Below are positions 1-8,241 of a DNA stretch of 45,527 nucleotides, piece after piece. A program made the translations under genes and the position numbers. Location: contig JAUMPM010000028.1 of the NCBI GenBank assembly GCA_031294825.1, forward strand, positions 1 through 45,527. The letters are read 5' to 3'. Below the pieces are notes generated by a model, which was not told where the DNA came from, did not search any database, and worked only from the letters and a program-made list of their open reading frames with translations. Position 1 is the stretch's first letter. Each line of letters opens with the position of its first letter. Source of the stretch: Collinsella sp. GTDB taxonomy: Bacteria > Actinomycetota > Coriobacteriia > Coriobacteriales > Coriobacteriaceae.

Positions 1-1220
1 ACGAGGCCCGCCGCCGTTCCCGGGCTCAGGAAAAGCGACCCGATTGAAAGTATCGTCGTGCTTCCGTATCCCACGCTCGCGTCCAGGAGCTCGAGCCCAT
101 GGCGCTTTTTCGCGGGTCCAGGCTGTTTGGGGGAACGTGTCGCAACGGCGCCGACCGCGAAAAGGACCGCGACGTATGCCAGGGCCACGGCAAGCATCGA
201 TGCGCTGCCTGAACCGGAGCCAATGAATTCTGTCGGGAAGCATCCTACGTAACCCGTTGCCTCGATAGGCGAGAACACGGGCAGTGGCAGGAGCCCGAGC
301 ACGGCATTATGCCCTAGTGCCGAATCGGACAATAACGGGAATGCCGGGGCCGCGACAAGCAGCGCGGAGGTAAGGGGGCCCGCGAGGACGCGCCTCGTTG
401 CGGTCGATAGGACGGCGGAGCAAACGGATATCAAGGTTCCGCCCGCAAGCAGCGCGAGAAGCAGGGCTGTGAAGACGTTGCCCGGGGTCGGGGGGGTGAG
501 CGCGCGGTCAGGGAAGAAGGCGAGCGGGCACCCGATCCGCCCGAGGCCGTTGAGGCCCACGGCGTAAATGCCCCCGGGCGCAAGGCCGGCGAGGAGCATC
601 GCGGTCCCCGCGGCGATTATCGAAAACACGATCTGGATAAGGCGCCGGAATTTGGGCACGGGCGCCTTCGCCGCCAGGGTCGCAGGCCTTGTGGCGCCGA
701 GCACGAGTATCGACGAGAGAAGGAAGGGGATGAAGGGAAGGAAAGACGGCGCCGTGGCAATGGCGTAAGGCAGGAAGGAAAGGAATGGCAGGTCGTTTGC
801 GGAGGCCGGGATATCCGTGATGCCGGAGCTGCTCAGGGCACGGCAATATGCGAGCGCCGCGTCATTGGTCTCTCGGTCTCCCACGATGGACCCGGATTGG
901 AAGCCTTCGCCCATGAGCGCGTAGTAGCTCTCGGCAGAATCGAGAAAGGCGGCGTCGGTTTGAGCGGCGAGGGCGGCGTTCGCGTATCTTGCAAGCTCAG
1001 CGTCATCTTGCTGCTCTGGCGATAGGTCTGTGCCGCTGGCCTGGGGCGCGCGCGTATTGAATGCGTCGACAAAGCCCTGCATGCCCTGCTTCATAAAGAA
1101 GGGGCCGTAGATGGGTGAATTGAACGCAATGGGGACGGAAAAGGCTGCAGCGAGAACGAGCGTGGAAATCCATACGGCCCTGTCTCTTAGGATTAGTTTG
1201 AGAAGAAGTCGACAGTACAT
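1..1220 (-). CDS. ABC transporter permease, large (3' end beyond window)
   Basis: An open frame runs from an ATG at 1220 to the left edge with no stop, giving about 406 residues of a longer protein. An in-frame TGA lies immediately upstream of the ATG, so this is the first possible start; AGGTG sits 7 bases before it. One membrane segment lies near residues 16-32, followed by an extracytoplasmic stretch rich in Ala, Asp and Gln. Several further membrane segments follow at about 150-175, 195-215, 253-275, 283-300 and 345-362. Near residue 370 a new block begins (KKRHGLELLDASVGYGS), resembling the start of a second half, as in the double permease at 2117-4339. It is the third gene of the same minus-strand ABC module and was probably made by tandem gene duplication. 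The substrate is unknown; peptide or bacteriocin export or immunity is only a guess. Confidence 0.75.
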   Translation of the reverse strand, partial: MYCRLLLKLILRDRAVWISTLVLAAAFSVPIAFNSPIYGPFFMKQGMQGFVDAFNTRAPQASGTDLSPEQQDDAELARYANAALAAQTDAAFLDSAESYYALMGEGFQSGSIVGDRETNDAALAYCRALSSSGITDIPASANDLPFLSFLPYAIATAPSFLPFIPFLLSSILVLGATRPATLAAKAPVPKFRRLIQIVFSIIAAGTAMLLAGLAPGGIYAVGLNGLGRIGCPLAFFPDRALTPPTPGNVFTALLLALLAGGTLISVCSAVLSTATRRVLAGPLTSALLVAAPAFPLLSDSALGHNAVLGLLPLPVFSPIEATGYVGCFPTEFIGSGSGSASMLAVALAYVAVLFAVGAVATRSPKQPGPAKKRHGLELLDASVGYGSTTILSIGSLFLSPGTAAGL

Positions 1221-1317
1221 TCAGAAGCACCTGCATTCCTCAAAGAATCGTTAGATTAAAAGTAACAGACCGGATGAAGATGCGCGCGGCGGGGGCGAGG
1301 CGAATGGCTGAACGGTA

Positions 1318-1345
1318 TCGATATGCGGGTTTAACGGCATATCGA
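1318..1345. repeat. 9-bp inverted repeat between ABC genes
   Basis: TCGATATGC (1318-1326) and GCATATCGA (1337-1345) form a perfect dyad with a 10-base loop. It lies between the end of the ATPase gene (1371) and the start of the edge permease (1220), both on the minus strand. No T-run follows on the minus strand, so an operator or mRNA-processing hairpin fits better than a terminator. Confidence 0.5.
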
Positions 1346-1370
1346 CCACATAGATTATTAACTTGCATTT

Positions 1371-2111
1371 CTACCCGCCCTTTTCGTAGAGTCGCCGATA
1401 CGTGCTTAGCGCACCCTCGGCGCGTCCGGCAGGCTTTGCGAAATGGGATCCAGGAGACTTCGGCGCAGCATCATCTTGCGGAATGCTTCTAATGAGCCTC
1501 CCATCCTTCAAAAACAGAATCTCATCGCACAGCCTATCGACCGAATCCAAGATGTGGGATGACATGATGATGCACGTACCAGAATCGGCCAGCTTCCTGA
1601 GAATCTCGGAATGCAAGTCCACCCTGCTGGGGTCGAGCGCGTTCATGGGCTCATCTAATAGAAGGTACCGCGCGCCCGTCGCATACGCAATCGCCAGGGT
1701 AAGCTGCTGCTTCATGCCCTGGCTCAGAGTGCGGATCCTCATCTTCGCGAACTCGCCTATCTGCGTTTGTTCCACTATCTCTTCGATATCGCGAGCATGC
1801 GGCCACATATCGCAAACCATCTTGAGGTGATCTTCCGCACGCAATCCGGGATACAGCAGCGTCCCCTCACCAGGTGCATAGAAGATCATAGAACGGACCT
1901 CTCTCGCACCCGTACCCTGCACCTCATCCAGAACGATGCTCCCGTCCACGCGAGGACCCGGCAAACCTGCCATCGCACGCAGCAACGTCGTCTTTCCATG
2001 CCCGTTCGGAGCGACGAGACCGTAGACCGTACCCGGGGCAAACTCAGCGTTCACCGAATCTACGAGCACCTTCTTTCCATAAGAGATCGTCAGCGTTTGA
2101 AGGTCAATCAT
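1371..2111 (-). CDS. ABC transporter ATP-binding protein
   Basis: This is the nucleotide-binding subunit that powers the neighbouring permeases at the cytoplasmic face. Visible motifs are a Walker A (APNGHGKTT, residues ~37-45), the signature LSQGM (~130), Walker B with D-loop (LLLDEPMNALD, ~152-162) and the H-loop histidine in SSHIL (~186). Length is 246 aa, normal for a single-domain ATPase. A GAAAGGGG Shine-Dalgarno abuts an upstream ATG at 2120, so the ATG at 2111 (MIDLQTL), 9 bases downstream of it, is the better start; the 2120 start would add three residues. The upstream permease stop at 2117-2119 is only a few bases away, so the two are translationally coupled. The Walker A has His where the consensus has Ser/Ala/Cys, a minor variation. 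The subfamily resembles drug or bacteriocin exporters, but the substrate cannot be read from sequence. Confidence 0.9.
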   Translation of the reverse strand: MIDLQTLTISYGKKVLVDSVNAEFAPGTVYGLVAPNGHGKTTLLRAMAGLPGPRVDGSIVLDEVQGTGAREVRSMIFYAPGEGTLLYPGLRAEDHLKMVCDMWPHARDIEEIVEQTQIGEFAKMRIRTLSQGMKQQLTLAIAYATGARYLLLDEPMNALDPSRVDLHSEILRKLADSGTCIIMSSHILDSVDRLCDEILFLKDGRLIRSIPQDDAAPKSPGSHFAKPAGRAEGALSTYRRLYEKGG

Positions 2112-2116
2112 CGAGA

Positions 2117-4339
2117 TCATCCCCTTTCGATCTTTGGAACACTCAGGCGCACCATCAACGGAGATACGGCGCCCAAGACCACCAGCAGAGCGCCCGATGC
2201 GCCGACGACCTCTCCAAAAGGCATCGCGTTCGTCCCTCGCCCAAGGAACCCAATCGTCCCCACCTGGGAAGCGGGATCAAACGAGGCGAATGGAGCCAGC
2301 AGCGCGACGCCCATGCCCACGCTTTCAACATGAGCGCTCAACGAACCCAACACCAAGAGAACCGCGCAAACCATTCCGGTGACAACGGGGTTGCGGCTAA
2401 TCGCTGCTGTCAACGCAGCGACGACGGAAATCACGCCGTATGCCATGACCAGCAACGGAATACTGCACAACACCGCCTCCCCCACCATGGACGTTGTCGA
2501 AGCTCCCGCCCGAATGAGAGCGACGGGATACTCCGATCCACCCGCACCGTTCTTAATCACGGACACAACGACAGCGGGAACCATCGACACCAAAAGCAGC
2601 ACCAAGCCAAGCAGGAGAGCCAGCGCAACAGCCGTCAGAAAACGCACATGCGCTGTTGCGGGGATCTGGAGAACCAGAAGGGAACGACACTGCAGGTGGG
2701 TGCACGCGAGCGATGTGACAACCACGGGCAACAGCAAAAATAAGGAGGGAAGCGCTGCCTGGAGATACGAAAGGAGGATTAATGGGGGCATCTTCGTACT
2801 TAACTCGTAAACCTTGGGGTCCGGCAAGCTCGCGATCGACTCAAGCAGAAGGGCGCGCGCCTCCGCACGAGAAGGAGTCTCCGGCTCGATTCCGATCGAT
2901 TGCAGGAGAGTCGCATCTGCCGCGCCCAGCTCACCTCGAGCGCGCTCGTACGTCGCAAGGCTTCGAAACCCCTCCGCAGGCATAGGCGCGTACACGAAAC
3001 CCGAAAGAGCATCCCGCATGTCTTCCAGGGCCGCTTTGCCCTCGACGTCCATATTCGCAGCGTTCTGCTCTAGATACCGATCTATTGAACGGAGCTCCCC
3101 ATCCCTATACCGAACAGCGGAAACGTTATCAGCGTCAGGAAACATCTCGACCAGAGCCGGGGCCAGCATCGTCGTCGACATTGCAATCGCGCATACGGCG
3201 AGGGTAGGAGAACGCAGGAGCAGTTTCCCCATCGTTCTTACGTATGCAACGGCGGAGGCACAAGCGCTCGAACGAGTTGCCGTTCTCGATGCAGTGAAGG
3301 AACCTCTCTCAAGACAAATCGGGGATATCGGGCACGCGCAGCCGCTCTTTCCAGCAACGCAAAGCAGGCTAATTGCCAGCACCTCGATCCCGATTGCGCA
3401 TACGAGGGCAATCGCGCCACGCTCGAAGCAAAGTCCAGGCAGATTCACTATCTGCGTTGTCGGGTACGGGCTATAGGCGCCGACGGTCAACTCAGTGTTC
3501 GCATACGTAAGGGGATTCAACAGGGCGAACTCACGTAAAGCGATGGATCTTCCGTAATACCCGGGAACCATCGTCACCCCCATCAGGGCACATACGAACA
3601 CGATTCCAAGCGTAGGGTTATTGGCAATCTTCACGGCAAGGTGAACGACAAGCGAGATGAACGCTGCCACCAAGAATTGCAAGATGGCCGTCTGCGCGAA
3701 CACCAGCCAAGCCGGTTTGATAACCGGAGTCGCATATTGAATGTAGCCTATCGGATAGAACGGCGAGCCCGGGCCATTCTTCACAAGCGCGGCGATTATC
3801 CCTGGAAGATTGATGGCGAGGACGGCAAGCATTGCAAAAACGCTCGCCCATACGCTCGATGCAACAAGCCTGCCCAGCTCGCCCATCGGTGCCTGGACGA
3901 TGAGCTTTTCACGTTTGTTAAGACGCGCGGCAAGGAACGAGACGGCAACGGCCGTTGCGACCCATAGCAAGTACTCCTTCGATCCGTCATAATAGGTGTA
4001 CTCTCCATCCGATATCTGCAGAAACGGAAGTAGGGGAGAGAGCGGTGCCAAGATAAGACGTCCCGCGGCAAGAGGGTACAGAAGCGCGGGCATGCTTGAT
4101 GAAGAGGTATAGACACCGTCCTCCCCCGCATTCACAAGCGCATCCGCATAGGATGCTGACAATTCCTGCTCAACACGGGTTATTCCCGACTCGAGGTATT
4201 CGACCCGTCCGTCGATGCCAGCCGCGCTCCTGAAGACGGGCAGAGCACAAAGAACCATCAACGCAACAACGACAACACAGAGCGACCTGGAGGAGAGAAG
4301 CGACCTAAAGATCGCCTTCGAGATTTTGAGCATATTCAT
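2117..4339 (-). CDS. ABC transporter permease with two homologous-looking halves
   Basis: A 740-aa membrane protein. The first half opens with a membrane segment (LCVVVVALMVLCALPVF) followed by an extracytoplasmic region and about five more hydrophobic segments. At about residue 360 a second half starts in the same manner (MGKLLLRSPTLAVCAIAMSTTML), with another large loop (residues ~400-500) and about six segments. This suggests an internal duplication giving a complete permease pore in one chain. The start at 4339 is preferred because AAGG lies 9 bases upstream; an ATG at 4357 would add six residues but has no evident ribosome-binding site. It is the first gene of the operon with the ATPase (1371-2111) and a related permease (1-1220). 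It diverges from the DUF2975/YozG pair, with a TTTAACA dyad between them. Function beyond ABC export is unassigned. Confidence 0.8.
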   Translation of the reverse strand: MNMLKISKAIFRSLLSSRSLCVVVVALMVLCALPVFRSAAGIDGRVEYLESGITRVEQELSASYADALVNAGEDGVYTSSSSMPALLYPLAAGRLILAPLSPLLPFLQISDGEYTYYDGSKEYLLWVATAVAVSFLAARLNKREKLIVQAPMGELGRLVASSVWASVFAMLAVLAINLPGIIAALVKNGPGSPFYPIGYIQYATPVIKPAWLVFAQTAILQFLVAAFISLVVHLAVKIANNPTLGIVFVCALMGVTMVPGYYGRSIALREFALLNPLTYANTELTVGAYSPYPTTQIVNLPGLCFERGAIALVCAIGIEVLAISLLCVAGKSGCACPISPICLERGSFTASRTATRSSACASAVAYVRTMGKLLLRSPTLAVCAIAMSTTMLAPALVEMFPDADNVSAVRYRDGELRSIDRYLEQNAANMDVEGKAALEDMRDALSGFVYAPMPAEGFRSLATYERARGELGAADATLLQSIGIEPETPSRAEARALLLESIASLPDPKVYELSTKMPPLILLSYLQAALPSLFLLLPVVVTSLACTHLQCRSLLVLQIPATAHVRFLTAVALALLLGLVLLLVSMVPAVVVSVIKNGAGGSEYPVALIRAGASTTSMVGEAVLCSIPLLVMAYGVISVVAALTAAISRNPVVTGMVCAVLLVLGSLSAHVESVGMGVALLAPFASFDPASQVGTIGFLGRGTNAMPFGEVVGASGALLVVLGAVSPLMVRLSVPKIERG

Positions 4340-4418
4340 CGCCAACCTTAACCTCATCCAGTCGGAACAGAGGGGCCGAACAAAATGCTCGGCCCTTATT
4401 ACTTGCCGGCAAAGTCAA

Positions 4419-4437
4419 TTTAACATAAACTGTTAAA
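4419..4437. promoter_or_regulatory. Dyad in divergent promoter region (putative operator)
   Basis: TTTAACA (4419-4425), spacer TAAAC, TGTTAAA (4431-4437): a perfect 7-bp dyad in an A/T-rich spot of an otherwise GC-rich genome. It lies between the start of the ABC operon (4339, minus) and the DUF2975 gene (4475, plus), 37 bp upstream of the latter. The YozG-like regulator encoded at 4997-5248 is the natural candidate to bind it. This is inferred from position only. Confidence 0.45.
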
Positions 4438-4474
4438 AAATAACCTGAGTTTTTTAAATTCTTCGGAGGTTATT

Positions 4475-4987
4475 ATGAGTTCCGACAATCGCACTCCCCG
4501 GCTTCATTCCTTCCGCATCGCATGTGCGATAGCCTCTGCGACCCTTTGCGCCACCGCCATCGCACAAGTGGCGTTCTCCTTAAAGTCAGCAATCGAAGTG
4601 CTCGACAACCCTGTAATTGCAGACTCCCCCGCGTATCCAGCCCTTGCGATCTCGACATTGGTCCCTGCCGTCATCGGTATCGCTACGACCATCCTCAGCG
4701 CCGTTCTCGTGTGGACGATCAAGAGCGGAGACCCCTTCAAGAAAGGGTCTGCGACATGCTTGAAGGTGCTCGGCATTCTCTTCGTTGTTCAAGCTGCCAC
4801 CAGCCTCTACGCCGGCTCACTCAAAACCTCCGTTTCGATGTTTGGCGGCGAGGGGGCCGTCGGCGCCCAAGAGATCGCTTCATCATTCGATTGGACCTCT
4901 CTGGTTCTCGGCATCGTCCTGTTCATGCTTTCCCAGCTCTTCTTGTACGCCCGAGAGCTGTACCTCGACTCCGACGAGATTGCGTAA
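4475..4987 (+). CDS. DUF2975-like four-helix membrane protein
   Basis: A 170-aa protein with four predicted membrane segments, near residues 10-30, 52-78, 92-112 and 138-160. The order and the position directly before a YozG-like regulator match the DUF2975 family, small integral membrane proteins of unknown function that regularly pair with such regulators. GGAGG lies 5 bases before the ATG, a strong ribosome-binding site. The gene ends 9 bases before the regulator, so they form a two-gene operon. The pair diverges from the ABC module at 1-4339, which suggests a shared role in envelope stress or peptide defence, but that is inference. Family assignment is by layout and recalled similarity, not by search. 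Confidence 0.65.
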   Translation: MSSDNRTPRLHSFRIACAIASATLCATAIAQVAFSLKSAIEVLDNPVIADSPAYPALAISTLVPAVIGIATTILSAVLVWTIKSGDPFKKGSATCLKVLGILFVVQAATSLYAGSLKTSVSMFGGEGAVGAQEIASSFDWTSLVLGIVLFMLSQLFLYARELYLDSDEIA

Positions 4988-4996
4988 GGAAACGCC

Positions 4997-5248
4997 ATGC
5001 CCGTAATTGTTCGCCTCGACAAGATCATGGCCGAGCGAAAGATTTCCTCGAACGAACTTGCCGAAAGGATTGGAACCACGCCCGTGAACCTGTCCCGTAT
5101 TAAAAAAGGGCATATTCGCGGCATTCGCTTCAACACACTCGAGCAGCTATGCCTCGCCCTTCGTTGCCAACCCGGAGACCTTCTCGAAGTCATGAGCGAA
5201 GAGGATGCCCGAAAGGAGTTCGGACTCGATTGGTCCGCCGAGGATTAG
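4997..5248 (+). CDS. YozG-like XRE-family transcriptional regulator
   Basis: An 83-aa single-domain DNA-binding protein. A Cro/C1 helix-turn-helix spans roughly residues 5-66, with the recognition region around ELAERIGTTPVNLSRIKKG and the conserved C-terminal part (FNTLEQLCLALRCQPGDLLE) typical of the YozG/HTH_26 group. It follows the DUF2975 gene by 9 bases and is probably co-transcribed with it. The best nearby operator candidate is the TTTAACA/TGTTAAA dyad at 4419-4437. The stop TAG at 5246-5248 is immediately followed in the same frame by an integrase fragment, marking a recombination junction just behind this gene. Confidence 0.85.
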   Translation: MPVIVRLDKIMAERKISSNELAERIGTTPVNLSRIKKGHIRGIRFNTLEQLCLALRCQPGDLLEVMSEEDARKEFGLDWSAED

Positions 5249-5974
5249 AGGGCGGTCGTACTCGCCCTGCACACGGGGATGCGAATCGGCGAGGTCTGCG
5301 GCCTTCGGTGGTGCGATGTGGATTTCGAGACGGGCCTGATCTCGATCAGACACTCGGTGGCGTACGCGAAGGGAATGGGTTCGTTCATCAAGGACACCAA
5401 GACCCATGACACCAGGGGTATCCCCATCGACCCGGTCGGCCTACTCCCCTTCCTGAAGGAGACCCACGAGATCGACTGCGGAAAGCTGCGCTTGCGCGGC
5501 CTTACCGGGGCGGTCGAGATCGGGGACTGCTACATCCTGTCGGAGCCGGGCGCGACCTTCGCGACGACAAGCTATATCCGCAGGGCGTTCAAGACGTTCT
5601 CGGAGACCAACGGCCTCATAGGCACCAACGACGAGCTGATCACGTTCCACGGCCTTCGCCACACGTTCGCAACGCAGTGGATCCGCCAAGGCGGCGATAT
5701 CAAGGCGCTCCAATCGATCCTCGGCCACAAGGACGCCATGGCGACGCTCAACGTCTACGCCGACATCGAGCCCATCTCCAAAATCCATAACATGCTGCGC
5801 GCCACGCCGTGCCTTTGGCGCGGGCACCTCGGGCCGAGGGTCGATCCGGGTCCCATGTTCCAACAGAGGATCCAGGAGTCCATCGAGACGCTCCAGGCGT
5901 TCGGCTACGGCATCACCGAGCCGGACGACCGAAATATCGCCATACGCGACGTGAAGACGAACAGTTGGCTCTAG
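5249..5974 (+). pseudogene. Tyrosine recombinase, catalytic half only (5' truncated integrase)
   Basis: Reading on from the previous stop codon, the frame starts RAVVLALHTGMRIGE, the usual beginning of a phage-type integrase catalytic domain. The first Met (5279) lies within it. The catalytic set is present: Arg in MRIGE, His-x-x-Arg in HGLRHTF, the LGH histidine, and a Tyr in NVYADI. The N-terminal arm-binding and core-binding domains (normally ~150 residues) are missing, so the gene is truncated and lacks its start. The segment after the tyrosine (ATPCLWRGHLGPRVDPGP onward) is unlike a normal integrase tail and may also be disturbed. It marks an old mobile element at the edge of the ABC/XRE module. 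A short expressed product from 5279 is possible but unlikely to be functional. Confidence 0.75.
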
Positions 5975-6370
5975 CTCACCGAGTACGCGGCAGTGCTGGG
6001 CCCATCCCAACTGAGGTCACGGTGGTCCGATAGGGGCGCCGCCCGCGGCATGCGCCGCGGAGCGGTATCCCCTACCGAAGGGCGGGGATGCCCTCCGCTT
6101 CCAGTTCGGAATCAGCCGTCGGAGGCGTTCGGCTGACTGCGGGAACGGCCTGTCCGCTCAATGTGTTCGGCTGAGATCGGAAATCAACCCAACACGAGCC
6201 GGACACGCGCCAGACGGCTCTTCCCCGTACGGCCTTCCCCCTTACGCTCATGTTGCAGGCATGTAACGCCGCAGCGAGCGCGCCTTTTTTGCGCCAGACA
6301 GGTACAATGATGAACACTGTACCGTAGCGGAGCGCCCCGCGCGCGCCGCAATCACGCGAAAGGGTTTCCC
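5975..6370. other. Gene-free stretch with small dyads
   Basis: No convincing coding sequence is seen in these 396 bases. The stretch holds a perfect 7-bp hairpin CCGCGGC/GCCGCGG with a 4-base loop at 6043-6060. It also holds a dyad GGTACA (6301-6306) / TGTACC (6318-6323), 47 bp before the ACT-domain gene. TACAAT at 6303-6308 could serve as a -10 element for that gene. The left part is probably residual DNA from the truncated integrase element. Confidence 0.4.
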
Positions 6371-6658
6371 ATGGCCGAGATCTCGTCCTCCCGTATCGTC
6401 ATCACCGTCCTTGGCAAGAACCGCCCCGGCATCGTCGCCGGCGTCACCCGTGTTCTGGGCGAGGCCAACGTCGACATCCGCGACATTACGCAGTCCATTA
6501 TCGAGGACATCTTCACCATGACCATGCTGGCCGACACCGCCGAGTCCAAGCTCGACTTCGCCGAGCTGCAGAAGGCCCTGGCCGAGGCAGGCGAGCTTTC
6601 GGGCGTCAACGTGTCCATTCAGCGCGAGGACGTTTTTAACTTTATGTACCGCCTGTAG
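6371..6658 (+). CDS. ACT-domain protein (GcvR/UPF0237-like)
   Basis: A 95-aa protein consisting essentially of one ACT domain, a small-molecule (often amino-acid) binding fold. The first strand and loop, residues 7-25 (RIVITVLGKNRPGIVAGVT), and the following VDIRDITQSIIEDIFTM are typical of the UPF0237 group, whose members are stand-alone regulatory subunits. An AAGGG lies 9 bases upstream of the ATG. It stands 77 bases before citrate synthase on the same strand, and joint transcription is possible. The ligand is unknown. Confidence 0.85.
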   Translation: MAEISSSRIVITVLGKNRPGIVAGVTRVLGEANVDIRDITQSIIEDIFTMTMLADTAESKLDFAELQKALAEAGELSGVNVSIQREDVFNFMYRL

Positions 6659-6735
6659 CGAACAAGCCGCTCGGGGCAGCTTGACGTCATATCGTCCAAG
6701 CGCGCGGCCCCAAAGCGGACCGGAGAGGAGCGCGC

Positions 6736-8154
6736 ATGGCCTACGACGCCAAGAAAATCTACTACCGCTTCGACGATCACCTGAGCCGCCTGGTTCTGGA
6801 TTACGAGGCGAGCCGTCAGATTTCGCCCGAAAGCGAAAACCTCTACCACGGCCTGCCGACCGCCCCGTACGACGAGGACCTGTTCGTAGAGCACAACGTC
6901 AAGCGCGGCCTGCGCAATGCCGACGGCTCGGGCGTGGTCGCGGGTCTCACCCGTATCTCGGATGTGCATGGCTACAACAAGGTCGACGGAAAGGTCGTGC
7001 CCGATCAGGGCAAACTCACGCTTCGTGGCTACAGCATCGAGGACCTGGTCAACAACGCCCAGGCCGAGGATCGCTATGGCTACGAAGAGGTCGCCTACCT
7101 GCTCATCACGGGCTCGCTGCCCACCAAAGAGGAACTCGACGGTTTTTGCGGACGCCTGGGTGCTTTTAGGCATCTGAGCGACGAATACGTCCGCGAGTTC
7201 CCCATGACCACGGTGTCGTCGAGCATCATGAATGTGCTTCAGCGCGCCGTGCTGCTGCTCTACGCCTTCGACGCCGAGCCCGACGCCATAACACCCGAGC
7301 ACGAAATCGACGTCGCCATCTCCATGCTCGCCCGTCTCCCCCGCATCGCCGCCTTCGCGCATATGGCCTCGGTCGCCAAGCGCCGCGGCTCCGAGGTTCA
7401 TGTACCGCACCCCACACCCGGCCTCTCCACCGCCGAGACCATCCTGCAGGTGTTGCGCGGCGGCATGGCATTCACCCGCGACGAAGCCATGCTGCTCGAC
7501 GTGATGCTCATGCTGCATGCCGAGCACGGCGGCGGCAACAACTCCACGTTTGCCTGCCGCGTGCTGTCCTCTTCGGCCACCGACCCGTATTCCGCCTACG
7601 CCGCGGCCATCGGCTCGCTCAAGGGCCCGCGCCACGGCGGCGCCAACGCCAAGGTCGCGTCCATGCACGAGGACATCCGTGCGCATGTCTCCAATTGGGA
7701 GGACGAGGACGAAATCGCAGCCTACCTGGGCAAGATCCTCGACAAGCAGGCCTTCGACGGCACGGGTCTCATCTACGGTATGGGCCACGCCGTCTACACG
7801 CTGAGCGACCCGCGCGCCGAGGTGTGCCGCCGTTACGCGCGCACGCTTGCCGCCAAGAAGGGCTTGGGCGAGGAGTTCGCACTCATCGAGCGCATCGAGC
7901 GCCTGGCCCCGCAAGTGATGCGCGACCACGGCATGACCAAGCCTATCTGCGCCAACATCGACCTGTACACGGGCTTTATCTACAAGATGCTCGGCGTGCC
8001 CGAGACGCTCTTTACGCCGCTGTTCGCCGTCGCCCGCATGGCCGGCTGGTCGGCGCACCGCATGGAAGAGCTCTTCTGCGCGCACCGCATCATCCGTCCC
8101 GCGTATCGCCCGGTTATCGAGCCGCTGGAGTACAAGCCGCTCGCCGATCGCTAG
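6736..8154 (+). CDS. gltA: Citrate synthase (citrate/2-methylcitrate synthase family)
   Basis: Condenses oxaloacetate with acetyl-CoA to give citrate in the cytoplasm. At 472 aa it is longer than most bacterial forms (about 430) because of an N-terminal extension of about 70 residues. The active-site residues are visible: His in MLHAEHGGGNNS (~255), His in YGMGHAVYT (~345) and Asp in ANIDLYTGF (~410). A PRHGGAN segment (~300) and the final PAYRP arginine region also match. GGAGAGGAG lies upstream of the ATG. A strong terminator follows at 8178-8216. No other TCA-cycle gene is in the window; in anaerobic Coriobacteriia an incomplete cycle supplying 2-oxoglutarate and glutamate is the likely role. 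Methylcitrate synthase activity cannot be excluded from sequence. Confidence 0.93.
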   Translation: MAYDAKKIYYRFDDHLSRLVLDYEASRQISPESENLYHGLPTAPYDEDLFVEHNVKRGLRNADGSGVVAGLTRISDVHGYNKVDGKVVPDQGKLTLRGYSIEDLVNNAQAEDRYGYEEVAYLLITGSLPTKEELDGFCGRLGAFRHLSDEYVREFPMTTVSSSIMNVLQRAVLLLYAFDAEPDAITPEHEIDVAISMLARLPRIAAFAHMASVAKRRGSEVHVPHPTPGLSTAETILQVLRGGMAFTRDEAMLLDVMLMLHAEHGGGNNSTFACRVLSSSATDPYSAYAAAIGSLKGPRHGGANAKVASMHEDIRAHVSNWEDEDEIAAYLGKILDKQAFDGTGLIYGMGHAVYTLSDPRAEVCRRYARTLAAKKGLGEEFALIERIERLAPQVMRDHGMTKPICANIDLYTGFIYKMLGVPETLFTPLFAVARMAGWSAHRMEELFCAHRIIRPAYRPVIEPLEYKPLADR

Positions 8155-8177
8155 GACGCGGACCGTTATAGAACCCG

Positions 8178-8216
8178 AGCGTGGCCAGGGCATCACCGCC
8201 CTCGGCCACGCTTTTT
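8178..8216 (+). terminator. Rho-independent terminator of citrate synthase
   Basis: AGCGTGGCC (8178-8186) pairs with GGCCACGCT (8204-8212), with an inner AGGGC/GCCCT extension, and is followed by a T-run to 8216. Confidence 0.9.
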
Positions 8217-8241
8217 ATGCCAGTAGAAAGGGCTGCATCAA

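Noticed and set aside
6619..8196. 525-codon open frame opposite citrate synthase
   Set aside because: It is antisense to a clear enzyme with all catalytic motifs; the repetitive Val/Gly/Ala/Arg composition is typical of GC-rich antisense frames.
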